From Bacillota bacterium (GTDB taxonomy: Bacteria; Bacillota; Clostridia; Lachnospirales; Lachnospiraceae), in assembly GCA_023436065.1 (NCBI GenBank), contig JAEZKU010000038.1, forward strand, positions 1 through 64,000: 64,000 bases of DNA, read 5' to 3'. Below the pieces are notes generated by a model, which did not search any database, was not told the origin of the DNA, and worked only from the letters and a program-made list of their open reading frames with translations. Positions 1 through 7,293 of this stretch are shown in pieces. The position numbers and the translations under genes are program-made. How positions within the stretch are numbered: position 1 is the stretch's first letter; each line of letters starts with the position of its first letter.

Positions 1-42
1 GTGATATGTGTCACTAACCCCGTCCCCTTGTCACCTTGTCAC
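1..42. repeat. REP-like GC-rich intergenic repeat (partial)
   Basis: The first 34 bases hold a core reading GTGTCAC-taaccccgtcccc-TTGTCAC, followed by another TTGTCAC at 35-42. Short repeats with a central cccgtcccc flanked by GTCAC are common dispersed elements in Firmicute genomes. Only one copy is visible and it abuts the window edge, so its full extent is unknown. It lies just past the amidase stop codon. Confidence 0.35.
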
Positions 43-782
43 TTCTCAACCTCATTCATCACATCCGCTTTAAACGTCTGCCAGGCATCCTCATGATCCA
101 CGAAGTACTTCGGACAGCATTTCCCCGTCACATCATAGTGTCTTATGATATCCTCTTCTTCCAAATCAAACTGCGCACAAATAGCCGCTGTCAAAGCTAC
201 CGCTGAAGCATAGGTTGCATCGTTGAATTTTCCTGTTTCATCAGGAATACAACATTCTATCGCCACAGTATCGGCATTACGGTCGTTGGAAGCATAAGCA
301 ATCTCCGTCAGAGGAATGCATTGTATGACCTCTCCCTCCAGTCCGACAATATAGTGGCTGCTGACAGAGGTCGCATGAGTAGTTGCAAGATTTTCAAAAT
401 AGCTCCGGTTATTGGCAGCGGTAGTTCCGGGATTAGCCGTATAGTGGATGACCACGCCTTCAATTCCCAATAGTGGTGTCTGAGGTCTTGAGTACTCATT
501 CGGAGTAAGAAAGTCCTCTTTTATCTCAAGACCGGCCAACAAGGTCCGATCGATTGTCTCTATCCCATCATTGTTATAACCCAATAATCGACCCTGAATA
601 TTATGAAGGATTGTATTATTCTTCCGTTCACTATGTCCTATCGATGCATAATATATGCTATTAATTGCGAATACGGACAGAGCAATGATGACGAGAAGAA
701 GAAGGATCAAAATCATAATGATCATTCTTCTTTTACGTCTTTTTTTCCTGCTCCATTCCTCTCTGGTAAGTATTTTACTCAT
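39..782 (-). CDS. Membrane-anchored N-acetylmuramoyl-L-alanine amidase (Amidase_2 family)
   Basis: Predicted to cut the MurNAc-L-Ala amide bond of peptidoglycan outside the membrane. The 247-residue protein begins with a very basic stretch (residues 11-20) and one hydrophobic segment (about 20-41), so it is probably anchored with the enzyme domain outside. The Amidase_2 (PGRP-like) domain covers about 105-240. Visible motifs are VVIHYTANPG with zinc-ligand His113, SHYIV, AIECC and the late RHYDVTGKCCP, which supplies the second His and the usual Cys position. It overlaps the upstream kinase gene by ATGA, so the two are translationally coupled. The substrate is not certain from sequence, since small members can also be N-acetylanhydromuramyl amidases. 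Confidence 0.85.
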   Translation of the reverse strand: MSKILTREEWSRKKRRKRRMIIMILILLLLVIIALSVFAINSIYYASIGHSERKNNTILHNIQGRLLGYNNDGIETIDRTLLAGLEIKEDFLTPNEYSRPQTPLLGIEGVVIHYTANPGTTAANNRSYFENLATTHATSVSSHYIVGLEGEVIQCIPLTEIAYASNDRNADTVAIECCIPDETGKFNDATYASAVALTAAICAQFDLEEEDIIRHYDVTGKCCPKYFVDHEDAWQTFKADVMNEVEK

Positions 783-1582
783 TCTACACCTGTTTTCTCC
801 CTTATCTCAGTAAGCAATGCTTCTTTCTCTTTCTCAGGAACCCATTCTGTCAATCTCGCCGTAATCAGAGGTAATCTCCAGGCAGCGATCTCCTTTAGCT
901 GCATACCCGATAATTTCATATAACAGCTTAAGTATCTGCTGGCAAGACGCCTTCTCATCAAATTCATGAAGTGCTTCACTGCACTCGGAAAATAATCCGG
1001 AAGAGCTGCATCCTTCATCAAATACAATGTTCTTGCCACATCGTAGGATGGAGGACCTGCCGTTGCCGTCATCCAATCCAGGATAACCATACGGTCACTG
1101 CTCTGTATAATATTTCCCGGATGATAATCCCCATGGCATACGCTATTCCCCTTCGGTAATGAATCCAATACCTTCAGAACCTCTTCTCTTTGTCGTAAAG
1201 TCAGACCGCCTGCTTGATTAATCCTCCATCTGAGTGCATCCACACAACCGGGAAGATCTTGTGCATTCTTCTGATGCATATCATAGTGCATCTTAGCCAA
1301 TGCTTTTATGAGACCGCCCGCTGCCCACGGCCTTTCTGTCAGAAGATTAAGCATTGTTTGACCCGTAACCTTTTCATATACAATCCCCGTCCTGCCTTCA
1401 TGGTCAAGCATATCCCTGACCTTCGGGATCGGAACCCCCAGTTCTTCCACTGACTTGCTGATTCTATACTCCTGATCAATTGCATCGATAGGAAATTCTT
1501 TACGAAACAATTTTAATATATCATTTTCTCCCCAGGAAAATACCTCAGCTGTATTACCTTCCCCTAATTTTTGTATCTTCAT
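779..1582 (-). CDS. Aminoglycoside-phosphotransferase-fold small-molecule kinase
   Basis: An APH-family (PF01636) kinase of 267 residues. The catalytic loop VCHGDYHPGNII (HGDxxxxN) and the metal-binding VILDW motif are intact, and an N-terminal lobe carries the VYEKVTG hinge. The substrate cannot be read from the sequence. Family members phosphorylate choline, fructosamine, homoserine, sugars or drugs, and nothing here points specifically to antibiotic resistance. The start follows GGGAGATGATAT-ATG. It is the first gene of a two-gene unit with the amidase, read from a clear sigma-A promoter at 1659-1687. Confidence 0.8.
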   Translation of the reverse strand: MKIQKLGEGNTAEVFSWGENDILKLFRKEFPIDAIDQEYRISKSVEELGVPIPKVRDMLDHEGRTGIVYEKVTGQTMLNLLTERPWAAGGLIKALAKMHYDMHQKNAQDLPGCVDALRWRINQAGGLTLRQREEVLKVLDSLPKGNSVCHGDYHPGNIIQSSDRMVILDWMTATAGPPSYDVARTLYLMKDAALPDYFPSAVKHFMNLMRRRLASRYLSCYMKLSGMQLKEIAAWRLPLITARLTEWVPEKEKEALLTEIREKTGVE

Positions 1583-1658
1583 ATATCATCTCCCTCTCCC
1601 ATTTGATCCGCATTCTCAGATAAAGACGTGTATTTACACTGATTAAGATTTCTCTATT

Positions 1659-1687
1659 ATTGTATTGATCTCATCTGCCCTTGTCAA
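1659..1687 (-). promoter_or_regulatory. Sigma-A promoter of the kinase-amidase unit
   Basis: On the minus strand there is a perfect TTGACA (1682-1687), a 17-base spacer and TACAAT (1659-1664), about 75 bases upstream of the kinase start. Confidence 0.7.
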
Positions 1688-1810
1688 TTTACTAAACCGC
1701 AGAATACGTATTTGTCAGGAAATCTTAAGATATTTCTTATTCACACATGTTATGAACGAGTTATCACAAAAAATTTTTTCAAAATCTTATATTTAACCGG
1801 AAGTCAAGCA

Positions 1811-1873
1811 AATAAAAACGACAGCTAATTCAAATCAGCCTTTGTATCAGGTCTAATCGATTTAACTGTCGTT
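1811..1873 (-). terminator. Rho-independent terminator after guaB
   Basis: On the minus strand AACGACAG pairs with CTGTCGTT (1866-1873 with 1817-1824). An inner TTAAATC/GATTTGA stem extends the hairpin, and a TTTTTATT tract follows. It lies about 40 bases past the guaB stop. Confidence 0.7.
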
Positions 1874-1910
1874 ATCTCTATCTTTATATTGGATATAACT
1901 AAACTTATTC

Positions 1911-3368
1911 CTATTCTTCTACGCTGTAGTTGGGAGCTTCCTTGGTGATATGGATATCATGAGGATGGCTTTCCTTTAAGGATGCTGCAGAAATCTTCAC
2001 AAACTTTCCGGTTTCCTGTAAGGACTTAATATTTTGTGCACCGCAGTAACCCATTCCTGAGCGTAAGCCTCCGATCAACTGGAATACGGTATCCTCTACA
2101 GTACCCTTATACGCTACGCGACCTTCCACACCTTCCGGTACCAGCTTCTTAGCATCGGACTGAAAATAGCGATCCTTACTTCCCTGCTCCATCGCAGCGA
2201 TGGAACCCATGCCACGATAAACCTTATACTTTCTACCCTGGAATAACTCGAAGGTTCCGGGACTCTCATCACAGCCTGCAAAGATGCTGCCCATCATACA
2301 TACATTTGCTCCTGCTGCCAGAGCCTTTGTGATATCTCCTGAGTACTTGATACCACCGTCAGCGATAACCGGGATATTGTAAGCCTTTGCAGCATTAAAG
2401 GAATCCATGATTGCCGTAATCTGAGGAACACCAATACCTGCTACAACTCTGGTGGTACAGATGGATCCTGGACCAATACCTACCTTTACTGCATCAACAC
2501 CAGCTTTGATTAAGTCTACCGTTGCCTCAGCAGTTGCCACGTTACCGGCAATAATCTGGATATGCGGATATGCCTCACGTACCAGCTTTACAGTCTTGAT
2601 GATATTAGCAGAATGGCCATGCGCTGAATCCAAAACAATCGCATCGACTTTAGCCTTTACCAGCGCATCAACACGCTCCAATATATTATTCGTAATACCG
2701 ACTGCTGCAGCACATAACAATCTTCCTTGGGAATCCTTTGCGGATAATGGATATTTAATCTGTTTCTCGATATCCTTGATTGTGATGAGACCCTTTAAGT
2801 TACCTTCGTCATCCACAAGCGGAAGCTTTTCCTTTCTCGCTTTTGCAAGTATTTTCTTTGCTTCATCCAGTGTGATGCCTTCCTTCGCTGTAATCAGGCC
2901 TTCAGATGTCATAGATTCTTTGATTTTCTTAGAAAAATCTGTCTCAAACTTCAGATCACGGTTAGTAATGATACCAACCAGTTTTTTGCCGTTTACGGTA
3001 ATCGGTACACCAGAGATCCGGTACTTCGCCATCAAATCATTGGCATCCTGTAATGTATGCTCAGGAGACAAATAAAAGGGATCGGTGATGACACCATTCT
3101 CTGAACGCTTTACCTTATCTACCTCGTCCGCCTGCTCTTCGATAGACATATTTTTGTGAATAACACCTATGCCTCCCTGCCTTGCCATTGCGATTGCCAT
3201 CCTGTTCTCGGTAACCGTATCCATTCCGGCACTCATCAAAGGGATATTCAGCTTAATAGTATTCGTCAGGTTTGTTGACAAGTCAACTTGATTTGGCAGT
3301 ACCTCAGAATAGGCAGGCACCAACAGCACATCATCAAATGTAATTCCTTCACCGATAATCTGACCCAT
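1911..3368 (-). CDS. guaB: Inosine-5'-monophosphate dehydrogenase
   Basis: Catalyses the NAD-dependent oxidation of IMP to XMP, the committed step of guanine nucleotide synthesis, in the cytoplasm. At 485 residues it has the usual IMPDH length. The TIM barrel is interrupted by two CBS domains (about 95-205). The catalytic loop GIGPGSICTTR, the phosphate-binding AVGIT and VIADGGI segments, and the flap region GSKDRYFQ are all present. The start is supported by AGGAG eight bases upstream. It appears to be a single-gene transcript with its own sigma-A promoter (3606-3634), a leader of about 230 bases with strong structure, and its own terminator. Confidence 0.97.
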   Translation of the reverse strand: MGQIIGEGITFDDVLLVPAYSEVLPNQVDLSTNLTNTIKLNIPLMSAGMDTVTENRMAIAMARQGGIGVIHKNMSIEEQADEVDKVKRSENGVITDPFYLSPEHTLQDANDLMAKYRISGVPITVNGKKLVGIITNRDLKFETDFSKKIKESMTSEGLITAKEGITLDEAKKILAKARKEKLPLVDDEGNLKGLITIKDIEKQIKYPLSAKDSQGRLLCAAAVGITNNILERVDALVKAKVDAIVLDSAHGHSANIIKTVKLVREAYPHIQIIAGNVATAEATVDLIKAGVDAVKVGIGPGSICTTRVVAGIGVPQITAIMDSFNAAKAYNIPVIADGGIKYSGDITKALAAGANVCMMGSIFAGCDESPGTFELFQGRKYKVYRGMGSIAAMEQGSKDRYFQSDAKKLVPEGVEGRVAYKGTVEDTVFQLIGGLRSGMGYCGAQNIKSLQETGKFVKISAASLKESHPHDIHITKEAPNYSVEE

Positions 3369-3413
3369 TTTGTTAATCTCCTCACTTTCTTAAAATTGTT
3401 GTTTTAACCTGAC

Positions 3414-3530
3414 AAAAGGTCCATCTGTACTAACTGCCGGATACTTGTATAAGAAAGTCTCCGGAAAGTTGACTTTCCGAGGACTTTCTTATGCGAGCTT
3501 ATCATGTCACCATAGGTGGCATGACCTTTT
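3414..3530 (-). promoter_or_regulatory. Structured guaB leader RNA, three-way-junction candidate
   Basis: Three helices can be drawn in the minus-strand transcript. P1 is AAAAGGTC (3523-3530) with GACCTTTT (3414-3421), 8 perfect pairs closing the element. P2 is a 9-base stem with a 3-base loop (3503-3511 with 3515-3523). P3 is a near-perfect 20-base-arm hairpin (3451-3490). It sits between the guaB promoter and start codon. It does not match the purine riboswitch consensus as I know it. A leader attenuator or riboswitch is an inference from structure and position only. Confidence 0.5.
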
Positions 3531-3605
3531 ATCATTCATAATCTAAACCCAAATTTATGCTTTTATTCGCTCTTTCAGTTGCTTTCGCTATGAAAGATTT
3601 TAAAA

Positions 3606-3634
3606 AGTATAACGAAAAAATTCGACAATGTCAA
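3606..3634 (-). promoter_or_regulatory. Sigma-A promoter of guaB
   Basis: Minus-strand TTGACA (3629-3634), 17-base spacer and TATACT (3606-3611), a near-consensus promoter that predicts a 5' leader of roughly 230 bases. Confidence 0.75.
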
Positions 3635-3698
3635 CCATGAATAGAATATATCATAATGAAAAATTTATAATGTAGAAAGAAAAAATTTTTATGAAGTA

Positions 3699-3743
3699 GA
3701 AAAAGGATGAGTTGTAACAGATAAAACTGCTGCAACTCATCCT
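3699..3743 (-). terminator. Terminator after the ilvE-membrane protein unit
   Basis: A perfect 11-base stem on the minus strand (AGGATGAGTTG, 3733-3743, with 3704-3714), an 18-base loop and a TTTTTC tract, directly after the stop codon at 3751. Confidence 0.85.
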
Positions 3744-3750
3744 CAATAAA

Positions 3751-4248
3751 TCAATATTGAGCTATTTTTCTGGGACTCTTTTGTTTCATCATTGCCAGCA
3801 TTTTCTCGCTAGGCTCAAAAGAAATCCTATATTTTTTATCCTCTACTGAGGCGATGATAATATAAGGCTTATTGTTTTTATCGTTAGAAGAAAAGTCCTT
3901 ATTCACCAGCTGCACATAGGTATACCCATCCAATGCGTGTGATCCTTGAGGCGCGACGATTTCCACCTGCTCCATATCAATTCGCAGCATCGTTTTTCGT
4001 TTTGCCTTTCCGGTAATCTTGTCAAAATCAATTTGACCATCTACGAATACATATTCATAGTCTACATTCAGCTTCGGATAAAACCAGATCGGCAAGACCA
4101 CCAATACTATGCCGGCCATTCCGAAATATCCCCCCAACAATAAGAGCAGGACTCCCAAGACAGCACTCACAATCAGAAGAGCACGAATCCCCATGGTTTT
4201 GATGTCATCCTTTCTCTTTACGCCCGCTTCTGCATACATTTGATTCAT
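3751..4248 (-). CDS. Small membrane protein of unknown function (DUF6106-like)
   Basis: A 165-residue protein with two hydrophobic segments close together (about 22-42 and 43-58), then a soluble beta-rich region of roughly 105 residues and a basic C-terminus. I do not recognise a function; the architecture resembles DUF6106 proteins of Lachnospiraceae, from memory only. It starts 11 bases after the ilvE stop behind AAGGAGG and shares a terminator, so it is cotranscribed with ilvE. That link does not by itself imply a metabolic role. Confidence 0.7.
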   Translation of the reverse strand: MNQMYAEAGVKRKDDIKTMGIRALLIVSAVLGVLLLLLGGYFGMAGIVLVVLPIWFYPKLNVDYEYVFVDGQIDFDKITGKAKRKTMLRIDMEQVEIVAPQGSHALDGYTYVQLVNKDFSSNDKNNKPYIIIASVEDKKYRISFEPSEKMLAMMKQKSPRKIAQY

Positions 4249-4259
4249 TCCTTACCTCC

Positions 4260-5327
4260 TTAGACCTCTATGGTCCAGTTATGCTCATCCTTAATTCTTC
4301 CTAATTGTATACCGGTTATGGTATCGTATAACCTTCTGCTCACAGGACCGATACCTCCGTCCTGTACCTGCATAATATTCTGCTCCCAACGAAGCTGTCC
4401 GACCGGTGAGATCACTGCTGCTGTACCGGTTCCCCAGACCTCCTCCAGGGTACCATTCTGTGCTGCCTGATAAATCTCATCGATGGAAATTCTGCGTTCT
4501 TCTGTCGGCAGTCCCCATTCTCTGCAGAGACAGAGCACGGAATCTCTGGTAACACCTGGAAGAATACTTCCATTTAGCTGAGGTGTCAGAACCTTTCCAC
4601 CAATTTTAAAGAAGATATTCATCGCACCGACTTCTTCAATATATTTTCTTTCCACTCCGTCCAGCCACAATACCTGGGAGTAGCCTTCATCATGAGCCTT
4701 CACCTGAGACTTTAATGATGCTACATAATTGGCTCCGGTCTTTGCCTCGCCAATGCCTCCCTTAACGGCTCTGACATATTCATCCTCGATCCATATCTTA
4801 ACCGGATTTAATCCCTCCGGATAATATGCACCTACCGGTGATAGAATGATAATAAACAGATATCGGTCAGACGGTCTTACTCCGAGGTAAGGATCTGTAG
4901 CGATGATAAACGGTCTGATATATAATGAGGTACCTTCCTTCGTCGGAATCCATGCTTCATCTGTCTTAACGATTGTCATGATTGCCTGCAGGAAATCCTC
5001 CTCCGGTATCTCAGGAATGCAAATTCTGCGATTTGTCTTATTCGCTCTCTCAATGTTTTTATCCGGACGGAACAATAAGGTTCTGCCATCATCAGTCTTA
5101 TATGCCTTAAGACCCTCGAACATCTCCTGTCCGTAATGGAATACCATCGCTGAAGGGTCAAGATTGAGTGGTTGATACGGAATCACGCGGGGATCATACC
5201 AGCCCTTTCCTGTTTCATAATTCATGATGAACATATGATCAGTAAAAATGGTACCAAACTTCAACGGGTTGTCCGCTCCCGGTAAAACCTTTGGATTCTT
5301 TGTTTTCTCAATCTTGATATCTAACAT
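4260..5327 (-). CDS. ilvE: Branched-chain amino acid aminotransferase
   Basis: A PLP-dependent class IV (fold type IV) transaminase that interconverts leucine, isoleucine and valine with their 2-oxo acids, using 2-oxoglutarate/glutamate. The 350-plus-residue length and order match the BCAT-II group: HYGQEMFEGLKAY near the start, RPFIIATDP, the lysine in GEAKTGANYVAS that should form the Schiff base, and YIEEVGAMNIFF. The ATG at 5327 is preferred because GGAAGG lies nine bases before it. An in-frame ATG at 5336 touches that ribosome binding site directly. First gene of a two-gene unit with the small membrane protein. Confidence 0.93.
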   Translation of the reverse strand: MLDIKIEKTKNPKVLPGADNPLKFGTIFTDHMFIMNYETGKGWYDPRVIPYQPLNLDPSAMVFHYGQEMFEGLKAYKTDDGRTLLFRPDKNIERANKTNRRICIPEIPEEDFLQAIMTIVKTDEAWIPTKEGTSLYIRPFIIATDPYLGVRPSDRYLFIIILSPVGAYYPEGLNPVKIWIEDEYVRAVKGGIGEAKTGANYVASLKSQVKAHDEGYSQVLWLDGVERKYIEEVGAMNIFFKIGGKVLTPQLNGSILPGVTRDSVLCLCREWGLPTEERRISIDEIYQAAQNGTLEEVWGTGTAAVISPVGQLRWEQNIMQVQDGGIGPVSRRLYDTITGIQLGRIKDEHNWTIEV

Positions 5328-5389
5328 GCTTCTCATCCTTCCCTATTCCATTTTGTTCTCAGCTTTATCCTATCTGACGTTTTTTCCTA

Positions 5390-5435
5390 TAGAAAAACGA
5401 CTGCTTTAGGTAAAATTATACCCTTAATAGTAGTC
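5390..5435 (-). terminator. Hairpin terminator after folA
   Basis: Minus-strand GACTACT...AGCAGTC hairpin (5399-5435) with several G-U pairs, followed by GTTTTTCT. It overlaps the predicted -10 of the next promoter, so terminator and promoter share bases. Confidence 0.5.
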
Positions 5436-5455
5436 TTACTTATCCAATTTTTCAA
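5427..5455 (-). promoter_or_regulatory. Possible ilvE promoter
   Basis: Minus-strand TTGAAA (5450-5455), 17-base spacer, TACTAT (5427-5432), about 100 bases before ilvE. It fits the consensus moderately and overlaps the folA terminator hairpin. Confidence 0.4.
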
Positions 5456-5508
5456 GAGTTTTTTTCATTAACTTCCCAAATTCACAAAGAGTTCATGGAT
5501 TTTTGTGC

Positions 5509-6000
5509 TTACTTCTTTCTTTCGTATCTGCAGAAGGTATATGTAAGATCATAATAGGTCTGTTCCTCCGTCTCCTCTGCCAGCACCCAGTCATCCATCT
5601 GATCCAGATTAGGGAAATAGGTATCTGCCTGATAGGCAAAATCTATTTTAGTCACATGCGCCACATCACAATAAGGCAGCATCTGACGATAAATACTGGC
5701 CCCACCTATGATATAGATATCCTCCGATTTATAGTTCTTAGTAAGTTCAAGTGCCTCCTCAATACTATAAACCACGGTTGCATCTTTCACCTTATAGTCC
5801 TTCTCGAGTGCTATGACGATATTCGTCCTGTTTTTGAGTGGCTGTCCACCAGGAAAGCTTTCAAGCGTGTTTTTCCCCATAATAACCACCTTACCCATGG
5901 TTTCATCCCGAAAGAAACGCATATCGGCAGGAATACTGACAAGAAGCTTATTCTGGTATCCGATTGCCCAGTTTTTATCAACTGCTACTATTAAATTCAT
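5509..6000 (-). CDS. folA: Dihydrofolate reductase
   Basis: Reduces dihydrofolate to tetrahydrofolate with NADPH, regenerating the cofactor oxidised by thymidylate synthase, encoded just upstream. Of typical length (163 residues), it shows the N-terminal LIVAVDKNWAIG, the substrate-loop FFRDETMGKVVIMGKNT, and IYIIGGASIY near the NADPH site. The ATG at 6000 follows AAGGTGG at good spacing. A GTG at 6012 would lie inside that ribosome binding site, so it is rejected. The leader between thyA and folA contains the tandem repeat at 6040-6213. Confidence 0.95.
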   Translation of the reverse strand: MNLIVAVDKNWAIGYQNKLLVSIPADMRFFRDETMGKVVIMGKNTLESFPGGQPLKNRTNIVIALEKDYKVKDATVVYSIEEALELTKNYKSEDIYIIGGASIYRQMLPYCDVAHVTKIDFAYQADTYFPNLDQMDDWVLAEETEEQTYYDLTYTFCRYERKK

Positions 6001-6039
6001 CGTAAGTACCACCTTTCAAAAATAACTACCTGTTTTAAT

Positions 6040-6213
6040 CTTTGTCAGAAGTTTGCGCCGAGGAAGACGCAGGCACATTTCATATCCCGAAGAACAAGGT
6101 GTGAGTGCCTCTGCACGAACATAACCTTCTCTTTGTTAGAAGTTTGTGCCGAGGATGACACAGTCACATTTCATATCCCGAAGAACAAGGTGTGAGTGCC
6201 TCTGCACGAACAT
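6040..6213. repeat. Tandem structured repeat, two 83-base copies
   Basis: Copies lie at 6040-6122 and 6131-6213 (period 91) and differ at five positions in the first half; the last 43 or so bases are identical. Each copy can fold into a long hairpin: GTTTGTGC...GCACGAAC outer arms, then GAGG/CCTC, then an inner GGCAC/GTGCC or CACA/TGTG helix. The copies form most of the folA leader on the minus strand. They may be a tandem regulatory RNA or a dispersed palindromic element duplicated here. Confidence 0.8.
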
Positions 6214-6227
6214 CGCAGTTCTTCCTA

Positions 6228-6250
6228 CGTGAAGGTGCTTTTCCTTCACG
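6228..6250 (-). terminator. Hairpin directly after the thyA stop, no T-tract
   Basis: A perfect 8-base stem CGTGAAGG (6243-6250 with 6228-6235 on the minus strand) with a 7-base loop starts immediately after the thyA stop codon. No T-run follows, so it may stabilise the mRNA end or pause polymerase rather than terminate fully. Confidence 0.4.
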
Positions 6251-7096
6251 TTACACTGCTACGGGTATGTGCACCTTCGGTCCATACTGATAGTCAAGTA
6301 AGTCAAAATCCTCCACCTTAAACTGATAGAAGTCTTTCACCTCAGGATTCATCCAAAACTTCGGAGCAGGATAAGTAGGACGCGCAATCAGTTCCTGAAT
6401 AATCGGAACATGTCTGTCATAAATATGAGCATCCGCTATCACGTGTACCAGTTCTCCTACTTCATAACCGCATACCTGTGCCAGCATATGCACCAGAACC
6501 GCATACTGGCATACATTCCAGCTGTTCGCAGCAAGGATGTCATTGGAACGCTGGTTAAGAATTGCATTAAGCACCAGCTTGTCACTGTCCTTCCTTTTGG
6601 TCACGTTGAAGGTCATACTGTAAGCGCAGGGATACAGCCTCATCTCATGGAGATCCTGATGCACATACAGGTTCGTCATGATTCTCCTGCTGTAGGGATT
6701 ATTCTTCAGATCATAAATGACACGGTCAATCTGATCCATCTCGCCTTCTTTATAGATATGCTTCACACCCATCTGATAACCATAAGCTTTCCCGATAGAA
6801 CCGCTCTCATCTGCCCAGGCATCCCAGATATGGCTGTTTAAATCATTTATATTATTGGACTTCTTCTGCCAGATCCATAAAAGCTCGTCGATACAGCTTT
6901 TAATCGCTGTCTTTCTCAGTGTCATGGCAGGAAATTCCTTTGATAAATCATACCGGTTCACAACACCAAATTTCTTGATGGTATAAGCGTAGGAACCATC
7001 CTCCCACTTAGGTCTTACCTTTTCTCCCTCTGTGCTGACTCCGTTCTCTAATATATCCTTGCACATATCGATAAATATATTATCTGCTAAGCTCAT
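6251..7096 (-). CDS. thyA: Thymidylate synthase
   Basis: Methylates dUMP to dTMP using methylenetetrahydrofolate, producing dihydrofolate that FolA recycles. The 281-residue protein has the phosphate-binding region SRRIM, the catalytic Cys157 in RLYPCAYSMTF, QRSNDILAANSWNVCQYA and the late DAHIYDRHVP. The usual LGxPFN after the QRSxD motif is replaced by AANSWN, a divergent form of the dUMP-binding loop. The start follows GGGAGGAATCAACCA. It lies upstream of folA in the same direction, so a thyA-folA unit is likely. Confidence 0.93.
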   Translation of the reverse strand: MSLADNIFIDMCKDILENGVSTEGEKVRPKWEDGSYAYTIKKFGVVNRYDLSKEFPAMTLRKTAIKSCIDELLWIWQKKSNNINDLNSHIWDAWADESGSIGKAYGYQMGVKHIYKEGEMDQIDRVIYDLKNNPYSRRIMTNLYVHQDLHEMRLYPCAYSMTFNVTKRKDSDKLVLNAILNQRSNDILAANSWNVCQYAVLVHMLAQVCGYEVGELVHVIADAHIYDRHVPIIQELIARPTYPAPKFWMNPEVKDFYQFKVEDFDLLDYQYGPKVHIPVAV

Positions 7097-7203
7097 TGGT
7101 TGATTCCTCCCGGATATTTTCTTCTAAAGCTTCGCCACGCACCGGCAGCTCTTCAATAAACTATTGTACCTTATCTGTCTGGTCTAGGCAACATATAATT
7201 TAT

Positions 7204-7243
7204 GAGGAAAGGGCCCGCAATGTCGTTGAAACAATGCGAACCC
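7204..7243 (-). terminator. Terminator after nrdD
   Basis: A 13-base stem (7231-7243 with 7211-7223 on the minus strand), 12 of 13 positions paired including G-U, a 7-base loop and a short TTTCCT tract. Confidence 0.6.
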
Positions 7244-7293
7244 CCTCCCGTGTCATCTATGAAATTATTAGAAATAAAAGCCCTTCTCTGTCA

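Noticed and set aside
779..1582. Antibiotic-resistance call for the APH-fold kinase
   Set aside because: The fold is shared with many metabolic kinases, and nothing in sequence or context points to drug inactivation.
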